Positions 56,441-64,000 of a stretch of 64,000 bases of DNA are shown here, in pieces. The translations under genes were made by a program, and so were the position numbers. The notes under the pieces are model-generated. The model did not search any database, was not told the origin of the DNA, and saw nothing but the letters and a program-made list of their open reading frames with translations. Position 1 is the first letter of the stretch; each line of letters starts with the position of its first letter. The DNA lies in contig NZ_CP087598.1 of the NCBI RefSeq assembly GCF_020990385.1, positions 850,001 to 914,000 of the forward strand. The letters run 5' to 3'. The DNA is from Paracoccus sp. MA (GTDB lineage: Bacteria > Pseudomonadota > Alphaproteobacteria > Rhodobacterales > Rhodobacteraceae).

Positions 56441-57124
56441 TTAGATCCCTTCAGGGATCTCGCAGCCCAGTTTCTTCAGTGCGGCATCAACCCAGGAACG
56501 GTCGTTCGTCCCGGCCTCGATCGCCGCCATCTGCTTGGTTTCGGCGTCCTGCTTGGCGCTGGTCCTGGCATAGACCTCTTCCACGATGTCGAAGGGGACC
56601 GCCAGCACGCCGTCGCTGTCGCCCAGGACCAGGTCGCCCGGCTCGATCACCATGCCGTCGATGGCGATGGGCACGTTGATCTCGCCCGGGCCGTCCTTGT
56701 AGGGACCGCGATGGGTCACGCCTGCGGCAAAGACCGGCAGGTTGGTGGAAAGGAACGCGTCCGCATCGCGGATCGCGCCGTTCAGCACGAAGCCCGCCAC
56801 GCCGCGCTTGACCGCATAGGCCAGCATCAGCTCGCCCATCAGCGAATTGGTCAGGTCGCCGCCCGCATCGACGACGATGACGTCGCCGGGCCGGGCCATG
56901 TCGATGGCCTTGTGCAGCATCAGGTTGTCTCCCGGGCGGGCCTTGACGGTGATGGCCGGGCCGGCAAGCTGGCCGTCGCGGTGCATCTTGGTCAGACGCG
57001 GCCCGGCGGCGGTCATGCGGTGCATGCTGTCGCTGACATTGGCGACGGGCAGTTTCAGAAAACGCCGCACCACGTCGGCGGAAACGGCGCGTTCGCGTTT
57101 CAGGACACGAAATCCGGTTGCCAT
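56441..57124 (-). CDS. RraA-family aldolase-like protein
   Basis: A 227-residue protein of the RraA/HMG-aldolase family. It has 'ANVSDSMHRMTAAGPRLTKM', 'AITVKARPGDNLMLHKAIDM', 'GDVIVVDAGGDLTNSLMGEL' and 'GFVLNGAIRDADAFLSTNLP', where the last includes the Arg and Asp residues that bind metal and substrate in 4-hydroxy-4-methyl-2-oxoglutarate/4-carboxy-4-hydroxy-2-oxoadipate aldolases. The genomic setting (organic-acid transporter, D-2-hydroxyacid dehydrogenase) favours an aldolase over the RNase-E-inhibitor role that gave the family its name. Confidence 0.9.
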   Translation of the reverse strand: MATGFRVLKRERAVSADVVRRFLKLPVANVSDSMHRMTAAGPRLTKMHRDGQLAGPAITVKARPGDNLMLHKAIDMARPGDVIVVDAGGDLTNSLMGELMLAYAVKRGVAGFVLNGAIRDADAFLSTNLPVFAAGVTHRGPYKDGPGEINVPIAIDGMVIEPGDLVLGDSDGVLAVPFDIVEEVYARTSAKQDAETKQMAAIEAGTNDRSWVDAALKKLGCEIPEGI

Positions 57125-57136
57125 GAAAATGTCTCC

Positions 57137-58123
57137 TTAGACGCTGATCTTCAGTTCTGCGCGGTTGATGATGCGCGCTTCGGGCACGGGACGGCCCTCC
57201 AGCATGTCCACGATGCCCTGCGCGGCCTCGACCCCGACGCGGATGTTCGCGGCTTCGGTGACGCCACCGATATGCGGGCTGAGGACAAGGCGCGGCTCTG
57301 TCCAGAACGGATGTTCGGCGGGGGGTGGCTCTTGTGCGAAGGTATCAAGCCCGGCGCCGGAGATCCGGCCGCTTGCCAGTGCTTCGGCCAGCGCGGGCTC
57401 GTCGATCAGCCCGCCCCGCGCGGTGTTGATGATGATGGCGCCCGGTTTCATCCGCGACAGGCGCTGTGCGTTGACCATGTTCCTTGTCATGGGCGTCAGC
57501 GGGCAATGCAGGCTGATGATGTCGCAACTGGCGAACAGCTCGTCCAGGTCATCGACCCGCTCGACCCCCTCGGCCGCAAAGGCCTCCGTCGGCGAGAACG
57601 GATCGTGGGCGCGAACGCTGATGCCGAGCCCCTTGGCAAAGCGCGCGGTCTGGCGAGAGATGGCGCCGAAGGCCACCAGCCCCATGACCGAGCCCGCCAG
57701 TTCGCGGCCCTGGAAGCCCGGCTTCTCCCAGCGGCCCTCTCGGATGCCGCGATCGAGCGGGATGATCCTCTTTGCCACGGCGAAGAGCAGCGCCATGGCC
57801 TGCTCCGCCACCGAGACCGCATTGGCTCCCGCCGCGTTCAGCACCGGGATGCCCCGTGCCGTGGCGGCCTCGACGTCGATATTGTCCACGCCCGCACCGT
57901 GCTTCGAAATCACGCGAAGCCGGGGCGCCGCCGCGAACACGGTTTCATCGATCCGACCCATGCGCGCCAGGATGCCGACCGGATCGGCCATGCGCACGAC
58001 CTCGATCAGACCCTCGCCGTTGGTATAGGGCGGAACGTAGACCGGAACATAACCCGCTCGCGTCAGCACATCTGCGGCGGCGGGTGCCAAGCTTGGCCCC
58101 GTGATCAGGATATTCTGTGACAT
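57137..58123 (-). CDS. D-2-hydroxyacid dehydrogenase
   Basis: A 328-residue NAD-dependent dehydrogenase. It contains 'RVISKHGAGVDNIDVEAATA', a cofactor-binding fold with the Gly-rich loop ('LAGSVMGLVAFGAISRQTAR'), 'CDIISLHCPLTPMTRNMVNA', the catalytic Arg in 'IIINTARGGLIDEPALAEAL', and Glu/His in the last third ('LVLSPHIGGVTEAANIRVGV'). It interconverts a 2-keto acid and the D-2-hydroxy acid. It is first in the minus-strand operon and divergent from a LysR gene across 111 bases. Confidence 0.93.
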   Translation of the reverse strand: MSQNILITGPSLAPAAADVLTRAGYVPVYVPPYTNGEGLIEVVRMADPVGILARMGRIDETVFAAAPRLRVISKHGAGVDNIDVEAATARGIPVLNAAGANAVSVAEQAMALLFAVAKRIIPLDRGIREGRWEKPGFQGRELAGSVMGLVAFGAISRQTARFAKGLGISVRAHDPFSPTEAFAAEGVERVDDLDELFASCDIISLHCPLTPMTRNMVNAQRLSRMKPGAIIINTARGGLIDEPALAEALASGRISGAGLDTFAQEPPPAEHPFWTEPRLVLSPHIGGVTEAANIRVGVEAAQGIVDMLEGRPVPEARIINRAELKISV

Positions 58124-58182
58124 GATCCTCCGTGTGCCACACCCCGTGGCAGCTCCTCGGCTTGGAATTTATCATTTGAATA

Positions 58183-58221
58183 TCTGAATGAAAGCGGATA
58201 ATACTGTTTTGTATATTCAGA
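58183..58221. promoter_or_regulatory. spaced inverted repeat in a LysR divergent promoter
   Basis: Seven-base arms TCTGAAT (58183-58189) and ATTCAGA (58215-58221) lie 25 bases apart in the AT-rich gap between the dehydrogenase and the LysR gene. They are candidates for the two half-sites of a LysR tetramer. A -10-like TATATT lies by the right arm. Confidence 0.4.
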
Positions 58222-58234
58222 AAAACTGCATGAA

Positions 58235-59122
58235 ATGGATACACGCCAGCTAAAGACACTTCTCGCCATTGTGGAAACCGGCAGCTTCGCCCGTGCCGCG
58301 AACCGCGTTGCGCTGACGCCCTCGGCAGTCAGCCAGCAGATCCAGGCCCTTGAAAACGAAGTCGGAGCTTCGCTTTTCAACCGCGAGAACCGCCCGCCGA
58401 CGCTGACCGCGGCGGGACAGCAGATGGTCGAGGCGGCGGCAGAGTTGGTCAGGGCGGCGGAAAACGCCATCGATGCGATTTCAGGCCGCCGGATCGTGGG
58501 AAAATTCGTCATCGGCTCGGTTCGCACCAGCGCGATAGGGCTGCTGCCGCAAGCGGTATCGCGCGTCGTGGCGAATCATCCCGGCCTCAAGATCCGGCTT
58601 CTGGTCGGGAACTCGGAAAACCTGGTCCAGGATGTCTATGCCGGCAGGCTGGACGCCGCGATCATCGCCGAGAACAGCCTGTCCTCGCGCGATCTCGACT
58701 GGTCGCCCTTTATCCGCGAGCCGCTGTTCCTGATCGCGCCACCGGGAACCCCGGTCGTTGATGTCCGGCAGGCGTTGTCGGCGCTTCCCTACGTGCGGTT
58801 CCGCAGCAACGTGCCCCTGGCGCGGCTGATCGAAACCGAGCTGGGCCGGATGAACCTGCCGCTGAACGACATCGCCGAGATGGACACGATTTCAGCGGTG
58901 ACCGCCTGTGTCGAAAACGGGCTCGGGGTGTCGATCGTTCCGCGGATCGCCGCGATCGAGCGCGGGGTGGACCTGGTCATGCTGCCCTTCGGCGATCCGC
59001 CGGTCTTTCGCCAGATCGGGCTGCTGCAACGCCCGAAAGGGCCTCGTGCCGGGCTGATCGCCGAATTGCACGAGCAACTGGCCCAGGTCAGCGGCGAGTA
59101 TGGGGTCAAAAAAACCGCCTAA
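58235..59122 (+). CDS. LysR family transcriptional regulator
   Basis: A 295-residue regulator with N-terminal HTH ('LKTLLAIVETGSFARAANRV', 'LTPSAVSQQIQALENEVGAS') and a complete effector domain. It is divergent from the D-2-hydroxyacid-dehydrogenase/RraA/Tct operon and is its likely activator. The effector is probably the imported acid or the keto acid derived from it. Confidence 0.94.
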   Translation: MDTRQLKTLLAIVETGSFARAANRVALTPSAVSQQIQALENEVGASLFNRENRPPTLTAAGQQMVEAAAELVRAAENAIDAISGRRIVGKFVIGSVRTSAIGLLPQAVSRVVANHPGLKIRLLVGNSENLVQDVYAGRLDAAIIAENSLSSRDLDWSPFIREPLFLIAPPGTPVVDVRQALSALPYVRFRSNVPLARLIETELGRMNLPLNDIAEMDTISAVTACVENGLGVSIVPRIAAIERGVDLVMLPFGDPPVFRQIGLLQRPKGPRAGLIAELHEQLAQVSGEYGVKKTA

Positions 59123-59460
59123 AGCCTTCCTGTTCTAACATCCTGCGGCCTTGGTGAAGGTTCGTGCGCCTATCCTGCGCATGTGAGGGATGGGCAATAC
59201 GGTTGCTGCATCACCTGCCGCTCGGATCGGACCGAAATAGTACAGGGGCTGACGCCACAGGGCCGAGCGGTCCGGAACCACAGGCGAGGGCATCGGCCAC
59301 GCGGCTTCTGTCCTTTTAGAAGACTTGGCTTACCCGGGATCGCCTCGGATGAAACTTCGGCCTTTGGCGAAAGCCTTGATCTGCGGGGCGAAAATAATCC
59401 GCGGCGATGTTAATGCACGAAGCCGCATCGCATTGGTCCCTTCAGGCCCGAAACCCGCGG
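59123..59460. other. intergenic stretch with no recognisable gene
   Basis: The 338 bases between two convergent LysR genes contain several short open frames, but none has a convincing start, family motif or codon pattern. No repeat or RNA structure stands out. Confidence 0.6.
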
Positions 59461-60345
59461 CTAACGCGGACATTTCAATACCGACAAGGCCAGTTCGAGC
59501 GCGGGCGAGACAGTGGCGGAACGCATCCATGTCGCGCCGATTTCGCGCGTCATGGTGAAATCCTCGATGGCCAGGGGCGCGATCCGATCCCTGAGCGCAG
59601 GCAGCTCCATCTTCAGCCCCGAGATGAAGCTCAGATAGTCCGTCCCTGCGATCAGTTCCTCCAGGATGGCGATGGAGGACGTCTCGACATGCGGCTCCGG
59701 CGGCGCATAGCCCCGAGCAAGGAAAGCCGCGTCGAACCACTGGCGCATCGCGACCCGTTGCGAGGGCAGCACCCATTTCTGCGGCAGCACCTCCTCCAGG
59801 CCGACCTTTCGTCCCTGCAGCGGATGATGTGTCGCGGCGACGATCCGAACGCGGTCCTCCGCCAGGACATGGCATTCGGCGGCGGCAGGATCGCTCCGGT
59901 CGATCACCCCCAGCACCATGTCGATCTCACCGACGCGGAGGGCCCGGTGCAGGACATCGTTCATGCCGTTGACGATAGAAACGCGAAGATCCGGATGCGC
60001 GGAGGTCAGGCGGCGAAGGAACGAAGGCAGGTAAATGGCGGCCATTGTCGCCGCCACGCCCAGCCGGACGTGTCCGTGCCGCCCTTCGCTTACATCCCTG
60101 ACCTGCCTGCGGATGATTTTCAGCTGCTCCACGACCCCCATGGTCCGTTCGGCAAGAAAGATCGCGGCCTCTGTCGGCTCGACGCCCCGGCCGACGCGCG
60201 TGAAGAGGGCAGCGCCCAATTGATCCTCCAGCCGTCGCACCGCCTTGGTCAGCGCGGGCGGGGTGCGCCCGACGGCGTCCGCCGCCGAGGCTACGCTGCC
60301 TTCGCGAATGATCGCGTGCAGATAGGCCAGATCCCGCACATCCAT
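59461..60345 (-). CDS. LysR family transcriptional regulator
   Basis: A 294-residue regulator. The HTH is 'LAYLHAIIREGSVASAADAV' and 'TPPALTKAVRRLEDQLGAAL'; the effector domain is complete ('HVRLGVAATMAAIYLPSFLR'). It lies divergent from the transporter/CoA-transferase/lyase operon across 76 bases and probably regulates it. Two CTGAAT direct repeats in the gap resemble the arms of the repeat by the other LysR gene. Confidence 0.93.
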   Translation of the reverse strand: MDVRDLAYLHAIIREGSVASAADAVGRTPPALTKAVRRLEDQLGAALFTRVGRGVEPTEAAIFLAERTMGVVEQLKIIRRQVRDVSEGRHGHVRLGVAATMAAIYLPSFLRRLTSAHPDLRVSIVNGMNDVLHRALRVGEIDMVLGVIDRSDPAAAECHVLAEDRVRIVAATHHPLQGRKVGLEEVLPQKWVLPSQRVAMRQWFDAAFLARGYAPPEPHVETSSIAILEELIAGTDYLSFISGLKMELPALRDRIAPLAIEDFTMTREIGATWMRSATVSPALELALSVLKCPR

Positions 60346-60421
60346 GACAGCGTCCCAGAAGTTTTCTTTTCCTGAATATAACTGAATTTTCTGATCCTGT
60401 CTTCTCTGTCATGTTCCCACC

Positions 60422-61738
60422 ATGGAGGAGACTGGAATGCTGTCATTTGCCGGCTTCGCCATGATCGCGCTGTTTCTGGGGCTGATCATGACGAGAAGAC
60501 TTTCCGCACTTGTCGCGCTGGCGCTGATCCCGGTGCTGTTCGGCCTGGTCATCGATCCCGCCGGTCTGGGCGAGATGATGCGCGAGGGTTTGGTCAAGCT
60601 TGCGCCCACCGGCGCCATGCTGATGTTCGGCATCCTGTTCTTCAGCATCATGACGGATGCGGGCCTGTTCGATCCGCTGATTTCCCGGGTGCTGCGAGTG
60701 GCCAGGGGCGATCCTCTGAAGATCCTCGTCGGCACGGCTGTGATCGGCACCTCGGTCGCCTTGGACGGCGACGGGGCGACCACCTACGTCATCTGCGTCA
60801 CCGCGCTGCTGCCGATCTATCGGGCGATCGGTTTGCGCCCGCAATACATGGCGACGCTGCTGCTGATGTCGATCGGGATCATGAACATCCTGCCATGGGG
60901 CGGCCCCACGGCACGCGCGGCCTCGGCAATGCATGTGGACGTGGCGGATGTCTTCGTGCCGCTGATCCCGGCGATGGCGGTGGGCTTCGGCTACCTGCTG
61001 ATCGTCGCCACCCTGTTCGGCTTGCGGGAGAGGCGGCGCGTCGGTGTCCTTTCCCCCGATCGGGAAGCCGCGCTGGAACATGACATGGAAGAAGCGCCCG
61101 CCTATCGCCGTCCGAAGCTGATGCCTGTCAATCTGGCGCTGACGGGTGGCCTGCTTGCCGGGCTGATCACCGGCATCCTGCCGCTGCCGATCCTGTTCAT
61201 CCTCGCGACCGCGCTCGCCCTGGCAATCAACTACCCGACCCTCGCGGAGCAGCGCGAGCGGATCCAGGCGCATTCCTACAACATCGTCTCCGTCGTCGGC
61301 CTGATCTTCGCCGCCGCCATCTTTACCGGCGTGCTGTCGGGAACCGGGATGGACGATGCCATGTCGCAAAGCCTGCTGGCGATCATGCCCGACAGCCTCG
61401 GCCCCTACATGGCGCCGGCCACGGCGCTGTTCAGCGCCGCCGCGACCTATGCGGTGACGAACGACGCCTTTTACTTCGGAATGCTGCCGATCCTCGCCTC
61501 GACCGCCGAGGTCTATGGCATCAGCGGGGTCGAGATGGCACGCGCCTCGCTGATCGGGCAGCCGATCCATCTGCTCAGCCCGCTGGTCGCCTCCACCTAC
61601 CTGCTCGTGAACCTTGTCGGTGTCGAATACGGCGACAACCAGCGTGCCTCGATCCTGTGGGTTGCAGGACTGGTTCTGGCGATGCTGGCCGGCGCCCTGG
61701 CCTTCGGCATCATCCCTCTTGCCGGAGCAATCGCATGA
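60422..61738 (+). CDS. CitMHS-type citrate/organic-acid transporter
   Basis: A 438-residue inner-membrane protein with about 11-12 helices. It has 'MREGLVKLAPTGAMLMFGIL', 'GTSVALDGDGATTYVICVTA' and 'GIMNILPWGGPTARAASAMH', motifs of the CitMHS family of metal-citrate:proton symporters. The C-terminal half repeats the pattern ('YMAPATALFSAAATYAVTND'). Its stop overlaps the CoA-transferase start (ATGA). Together with the downstream genes, the substrate is probably citrate or a close analogue. Confidence 0.92.
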   Translation: MEETGMLSFAGFAMIALFLGLIMTRRLSALVALALIPVLFGLVIDPAGLGEMMREGLVKLAPTGAMLMFGILFFSIMTDAGLFDPLISRVLRVARGDPLKILVGTAVIGTSVALDGDGATTYVICVTALLPIYRAIGLRPQYMATLLLMSIGIMNILPWGGPTARAASAMHVDVADVFVPLIPAMAVGFGYLLIVATLFGLRERRRVGVLSPDREAALEHDMEEAPAYRRPKLMPVNLALTGGLLAGLITGILPLPILFILATALALAINYPTLAEQRERIQAHSYNIVSVVGLIFAAAIFTGVLSGTGMDDAMSQSLLAIMPDSLGPYMAPATALFSAAATYAVTNDAFYFGMLPILASTAEVYGISGVEMARASLIGQPIHLLSPLVASTYLLVNLVGVEYGDNQRASILWVAGLVLAMLAGALAFGIIPLAGAIA

Positions 61739-62964
61739 ACGCGCAAACGGACATCACCTTGGGAAAAACCACCATGAAACCGCTGAACGGCATCCGTGTG
61801 CTGGATCTGACGAACGTCCTGGCCGGTCCCTTCTGCTGCCACCAGCTTGTCCATTTCGGGGCCGAGGTCATCAAGGTCGAAGCTGCCGGTCGCGGAGATC
61901 TGGCCCGCAACCTCGGCGCCGATGCCGCGCTGAACAAGGCCGGGATGGGCGTGTCCTTTCTGGCGCAGAACGCCGGCAAGAAATCGGTCACCGTCAATCT
62001 CAAGCACCCCGAAGGCAAGGCGCTGCTGAGGCGCCTGGTCCGGACGGCCGATGTGCTGGTCGAGAATTTCCGCCCCGGCGTGATGGACCGGCTGGGCGTC
62101 GGCTACGAGGTGCTGAAGGCCGAGAATCCCCGGCTGATCTATTGCGCCATCTCGGGCTTCGGCCAGGACGGGCCGTGGCGGGACCGCCCGGCCTATGACC
62201 AGATCATCCAGGGCGCGTCGGGGGTCATGTCGATCACCGGCGACAAGGACAGCGCGCCCCTGCGCGTCGGTTATCCGCTGGCGGATACGGTCGGCGGGCT
62301 GACGGCGGCCATGGCCATCGCGGCGGCGCTGAACGCGCCGGAGCGCGGCGGCTTCATCGACGTCTCGATGCTCGAAGCGGTGGTGGCGACGATGGGATGG
62401 GTGGTGTCGAACTATCTTGTCGCCGGTGTCGAGCCGCAGGCGAACGGCAACGAGAACGTCACCTCTGCCCCCTCGGGCGCCTTCGAGACGGCGGACGGCC
62501 CGATCAACATCGCCGCCAACAAGGACGAGCAGTGGCAGAGCCTGGCCAGCTACCTGGGCCGCGACGACCTGCTGGACGATCCGGATTTCGCGACGCGAGA
62601 GCTGCGCAAGGCCAATCGCATCCGCCTGCGCGGCGAGCTGGAAAAGACGCTGGCGACCCGCGGCGCCGAGGAATGGGCCGCGGACCTGAACCGCATCGGC
62701 GTTCCGGCCGGTGCGATCCTGACCGTGCCGCAAGTCCTGTCCGCCCCGCAGATCGCGGACCGGGGATTGCTGGCCACCTATCCCGCACCGGAAGGGGTCG
62801 GGCGCGACATCACCGTGGTGCGGACCGGGGTCAAGCTGAACGGCGCAGCGCCGGTGGTGGACAGCCCTCCGCCGCGGCTCGGGGCCGATAATGACGACAT
62901 CTATGCCGCGCTGGGGATGTCCCCCAAGGACATCGCGCGGCTGAAATCAGAAGGGGTGATCTGA
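61735..62964 (+). CDS. CaiB/BaiF-type (class III) CoA transferase
   Basis: A 409-residue CoA transferase. 'GIRVLDLTNVLAGPFCCHQL' and 'FGAEVIKVEAAGRGDLARNL' at the start, then 'NLKHPEGKALLRRLVRTADV' and 'LVENFRPGVMDRLGVGYEVL', are class III signatures. The catalytic Asp is expected in the 'YDQIIQGASGVMSITG' segment. It would attach CoA to an organic acid using another acyl-CoA as donor. The ATG at 61735 overlaps the transporter stop; a second ATG at 61774 is closer to the family start. The stop overlaps the lyase gene. Confidence 0.93.
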   Translation: MNAQTDITLGKTTMKPLNGIRVLDLTNVLAGPFCCHQLVHFGAEVIKVEAAGRGDLARNLGADAALNKAGMGVSFLAQNAGKKSVTVNLKHPEGKALLRRLVRTADVLVENFRPGVMDRLGVGYEVLKAENPRLIYCAISGFGQDGPWRDRPAYDQIIQGASGVMSITGDKDSAPLRVGYPLADTVGGLTAAMAIAAALNAPERGGFIDVSMLEAVVATMGWVVSNYLVAGVEPQANGNENVTSAPSGAFETADGPINIAANKDEQWQSLASYLGRDDLLDDPDFATRELRKANRIRLRGELEKTLATRGAEEWAADLNRIGVPAGAILTVPQVLSAPQIADRGLLATYPAPEGVGRDITVVRTGVKLNGAAPVVDSPPPRLGADNDDIYAALGMSPKDIARLKSEGVI

Positions 62965-63776
62965 TGGGCGACGACCGGAAACTGGCCGAGGACTGGTGGG
63001 CGACATCCATCATCAAGATGCGCCCCGGCGAAATCCGGATGCGCGGCTATGCCGTCGAGGATCTGATCGGGCGCGTCACCTATCCGCAGATGGTCTGGCT
63101 GATGACCCGCGGCGAACTGCCGACCGAGGCGCAGGCCCGGCTGCTTGAGGCGGCGATGGTGGCGGGCGTCGACCATGGCCCGCAGGCGCCCTCGATCGCG
63201 ATCTCGCGCATCGCGGTGACGGGGGGCGTCGGGATCAACGGCGCGATGGCCTCGGCGATCAACGTGCTCGACGATGTCCATGGCGGCGCGGGCGAGCAGG
63301 CGGTGGAGCTTTATCACGAGATCGACGCGGCAGGCGGCCCCGAGGCGGTGCCGGAAGTGCTGGCGCGACAGGCGGCGGCCGGCATGAAATACTTGCCCGG
63401 CTTCGGCCACCGCTTCCACCCGGTCGATCCGCGCGCGCCCCGGCTTTTGTCGCTGATCGACGATGCCGTGGCGGCGGGAACGGTCGAGGGGCGCTTTGCC
63501 GCCATCGCCCGCGCCATCGACGCGCATCTGCGCCGGACGAAGTCGCGCCCCGTGCCCATGAACATCGACGGGGCCACGGCCGCGATCTATGCCGAGCTCG
63601 GCTTTGCGCCGCCGCTCTGCCGGGGGCTGTTCATCTTGTCCCGCTCGGTCGGGATCCTGGCGCATGCCTATGAACAAAGCCTGGGGTCGCAGCGCAACAA
63701 GGGGCCGATCCCCCGGCAATGGCTCTGGACCTATGAGGGTCCCGAGAACCGCAAGCTTCCGGGCGACGGGGACTAG
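62964..63776 (+). CDS. citryl-CoA lyase-like protein (citrate synthase family)
   Basis: A 270-residue small member of the citrate-synthase superfamily. 'YAVEDLIGRVTYPQMVWLMT', 'GVGINGAMASAINVLDDVHG' and the catalytic His in 'YLPGFGHRFHPVDPRAPRLL' are visible, as are the later 'PVPMNIDGATAAIYAELGFA' and 'FILSRSVGILAHAYEQ'. It lacks the N-terminal helical part of citrate synthase. Relatives of this size cleave citryl-CoA (or a methylated analogue) to acetyl-CoA (or propionyl-CoA) and oxaloacetate (or pyruvate). It follows a CoA transferase with a 1-base overlap, which fits. Confidence 0.88.
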   Translation: MGDDRKLAEDWWATSIIKMRPGEIRMRGYAVEDLIGRVTYPQMVWLMTRGELPTEAQARLLEAAMVAGVDHGPQAPSIAISRIAVTGGVGINGAMASAINVLDDVHGGAGEQAVELYHEIDAAGGPEAVPEVLARQAAAGMKYLPGFGHRFHPVDPRAPRLLSLIDDAVAAGTVEGRFAAIARAIDAHLRRTKSRPVPMNIDGATAAIYAELGFAPPLCRGLFILSRSVGILAHAYEQSLGSQRNKGPIPRQWLWTYEGPENRKLPGDGD

Positions 63777-63813
63777 TCGCGCGGGACCGCACCTTCAGGG
63801 AGGAGAAGAGACC

Positions 63814-64000
63814 ATGAACCGCAGAAACTTCATGATGACGACCGGCGCCATCGGCCTGATGGCGGCCATGCCGACCTTGACGCTGGCGCAAGAAATCGGC
63901 TCGCTCGAGATCTTCGTGCCGGCGGCGCCGGGCGGCGGCTGGGACCAGACCGCGCGCGTGATGGACCAGATCCTGCGCGGCGAAGGGCTGATCGGCTCGG
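63814..64000 (+). CDS. tripartite tricarboxylate transporter substrate-binding protein, N-terminal part
   Basis: The first 62 residues of a TctC/Bug-family protein, running off the window. It has a signal peptide with a twin-Arg-like start ('NRRNFMMTTGAIGLMAAMPT') and the mature start 'GSLEIFVPAAPGGGWDQTAR' with the ligand-binding Gly loop. It begins 37 bases after the lyase with a good GGAGGAG site. A complete Tct transporter probably follows beyond the window, so this operon may have two uptake routes. Confidence 0.92.
   Translation, partial: MNRRNFMMTTGAIGLMAAMPTLTLAQEIGSLEIFVPAAPGGGWDQTARVMDQILRGEGLIGS

Overview
The window reads as chromosomal DNA of a high-GC alphaproteobacterium of the Rhodobacterales type, most probably Paracoccus or a close relative. 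This rests on gene content and order (ppiD-trpE, gpt/lysE/fabI/pdxH, lysC-ptsP, acs plus a two-subunit acetate-type symporter with signalling genes, etfBA), on very GC-rich third positions, and on the kinds of insertion sequence present. The genus is an inference. No rRNA genes or CRISPR array were seen; there is one tRNA gene (tRNA-Pro, UGG).

Bases 1-12057 are ordinary core genome: the end of a PpiD-like chaperone, anthranilate synthase I, a secreted GH5 glycosidase, xanthine phosphoribosyltransferase, a LysE exporter, FabI, PdxH, a double cold-shock-domain protein, a DUF192 protein, tRNA-Pro, aspartate kinase and PtsP. Bases 12058-13204 form a genomic scar holding a decayed group II intron or reverse-transcriptase relic and a decayed flavin-monooxygenase relic, followed by the AT-rich acs promoter.

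Bases 13205-22059 are an acetate-use and signalling block: acs, the small and large symporter subunits, a cNMP/CBS/DUF294 protein, a small membrane protein, a stand-alone receiver, and a membrane protein that joins a sensor-kinase-like front half to a DnaQ-type exonuclease. Bases 22361-31813 hold a poly-Asp subtilase facing an ECF sigma/anti-sigma pair, an SLC13-type transporter, glycerate kinase, a pure RTX-repeat protein, and a LysR/WrbA/MFS set.

Bases 31831-38420 are strongly rearranged: head-to-head drug/metabolite-transporter fragments, an aldo/keto reductase, an acyl-CoA ligase pseudogene split by an apparently intact IS5-type element, another transporter pseudogene, intact etfBA, and a glutaryl-CoA-dehydrogenase stub.

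Bases 38565-50265 are the most interesting accessory region. A minus-strand operon of nine genes (AA_synth protein, alpha/beta-hydrolase fused to flavin reductase, LLM flavin monooxygenase, aldehyde dehydrogenase, polyamine-type ABC importer, succinate-semialdehyde dehydrogenase) faces a GntR regulator, a DUF1330 protein and a carboxymuconolactone-decarboxylase-like protein. It looks like an uptake and oxidative ring- or C-N-cleavage pathway ending in succinate.

Bases 50559-53405 are an IS66 element abutting an IS5 relic, with a broken gene on each side. Bases 53467-64000 hold two organic-acid modules, each with a divergent LysR gene: a tripartite tricarboxylate transporter with an RraA-like aldolase and a D-2-hydroxyacid dehydrogenase; and a CitMHS-type transporter, a CaiB-type CoA transferase, a citryl-CoA-lyase-like protein and the start of another TctC protein. 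The second module suggests citrate-type acids activated to CoA thioesters and then cleaved.
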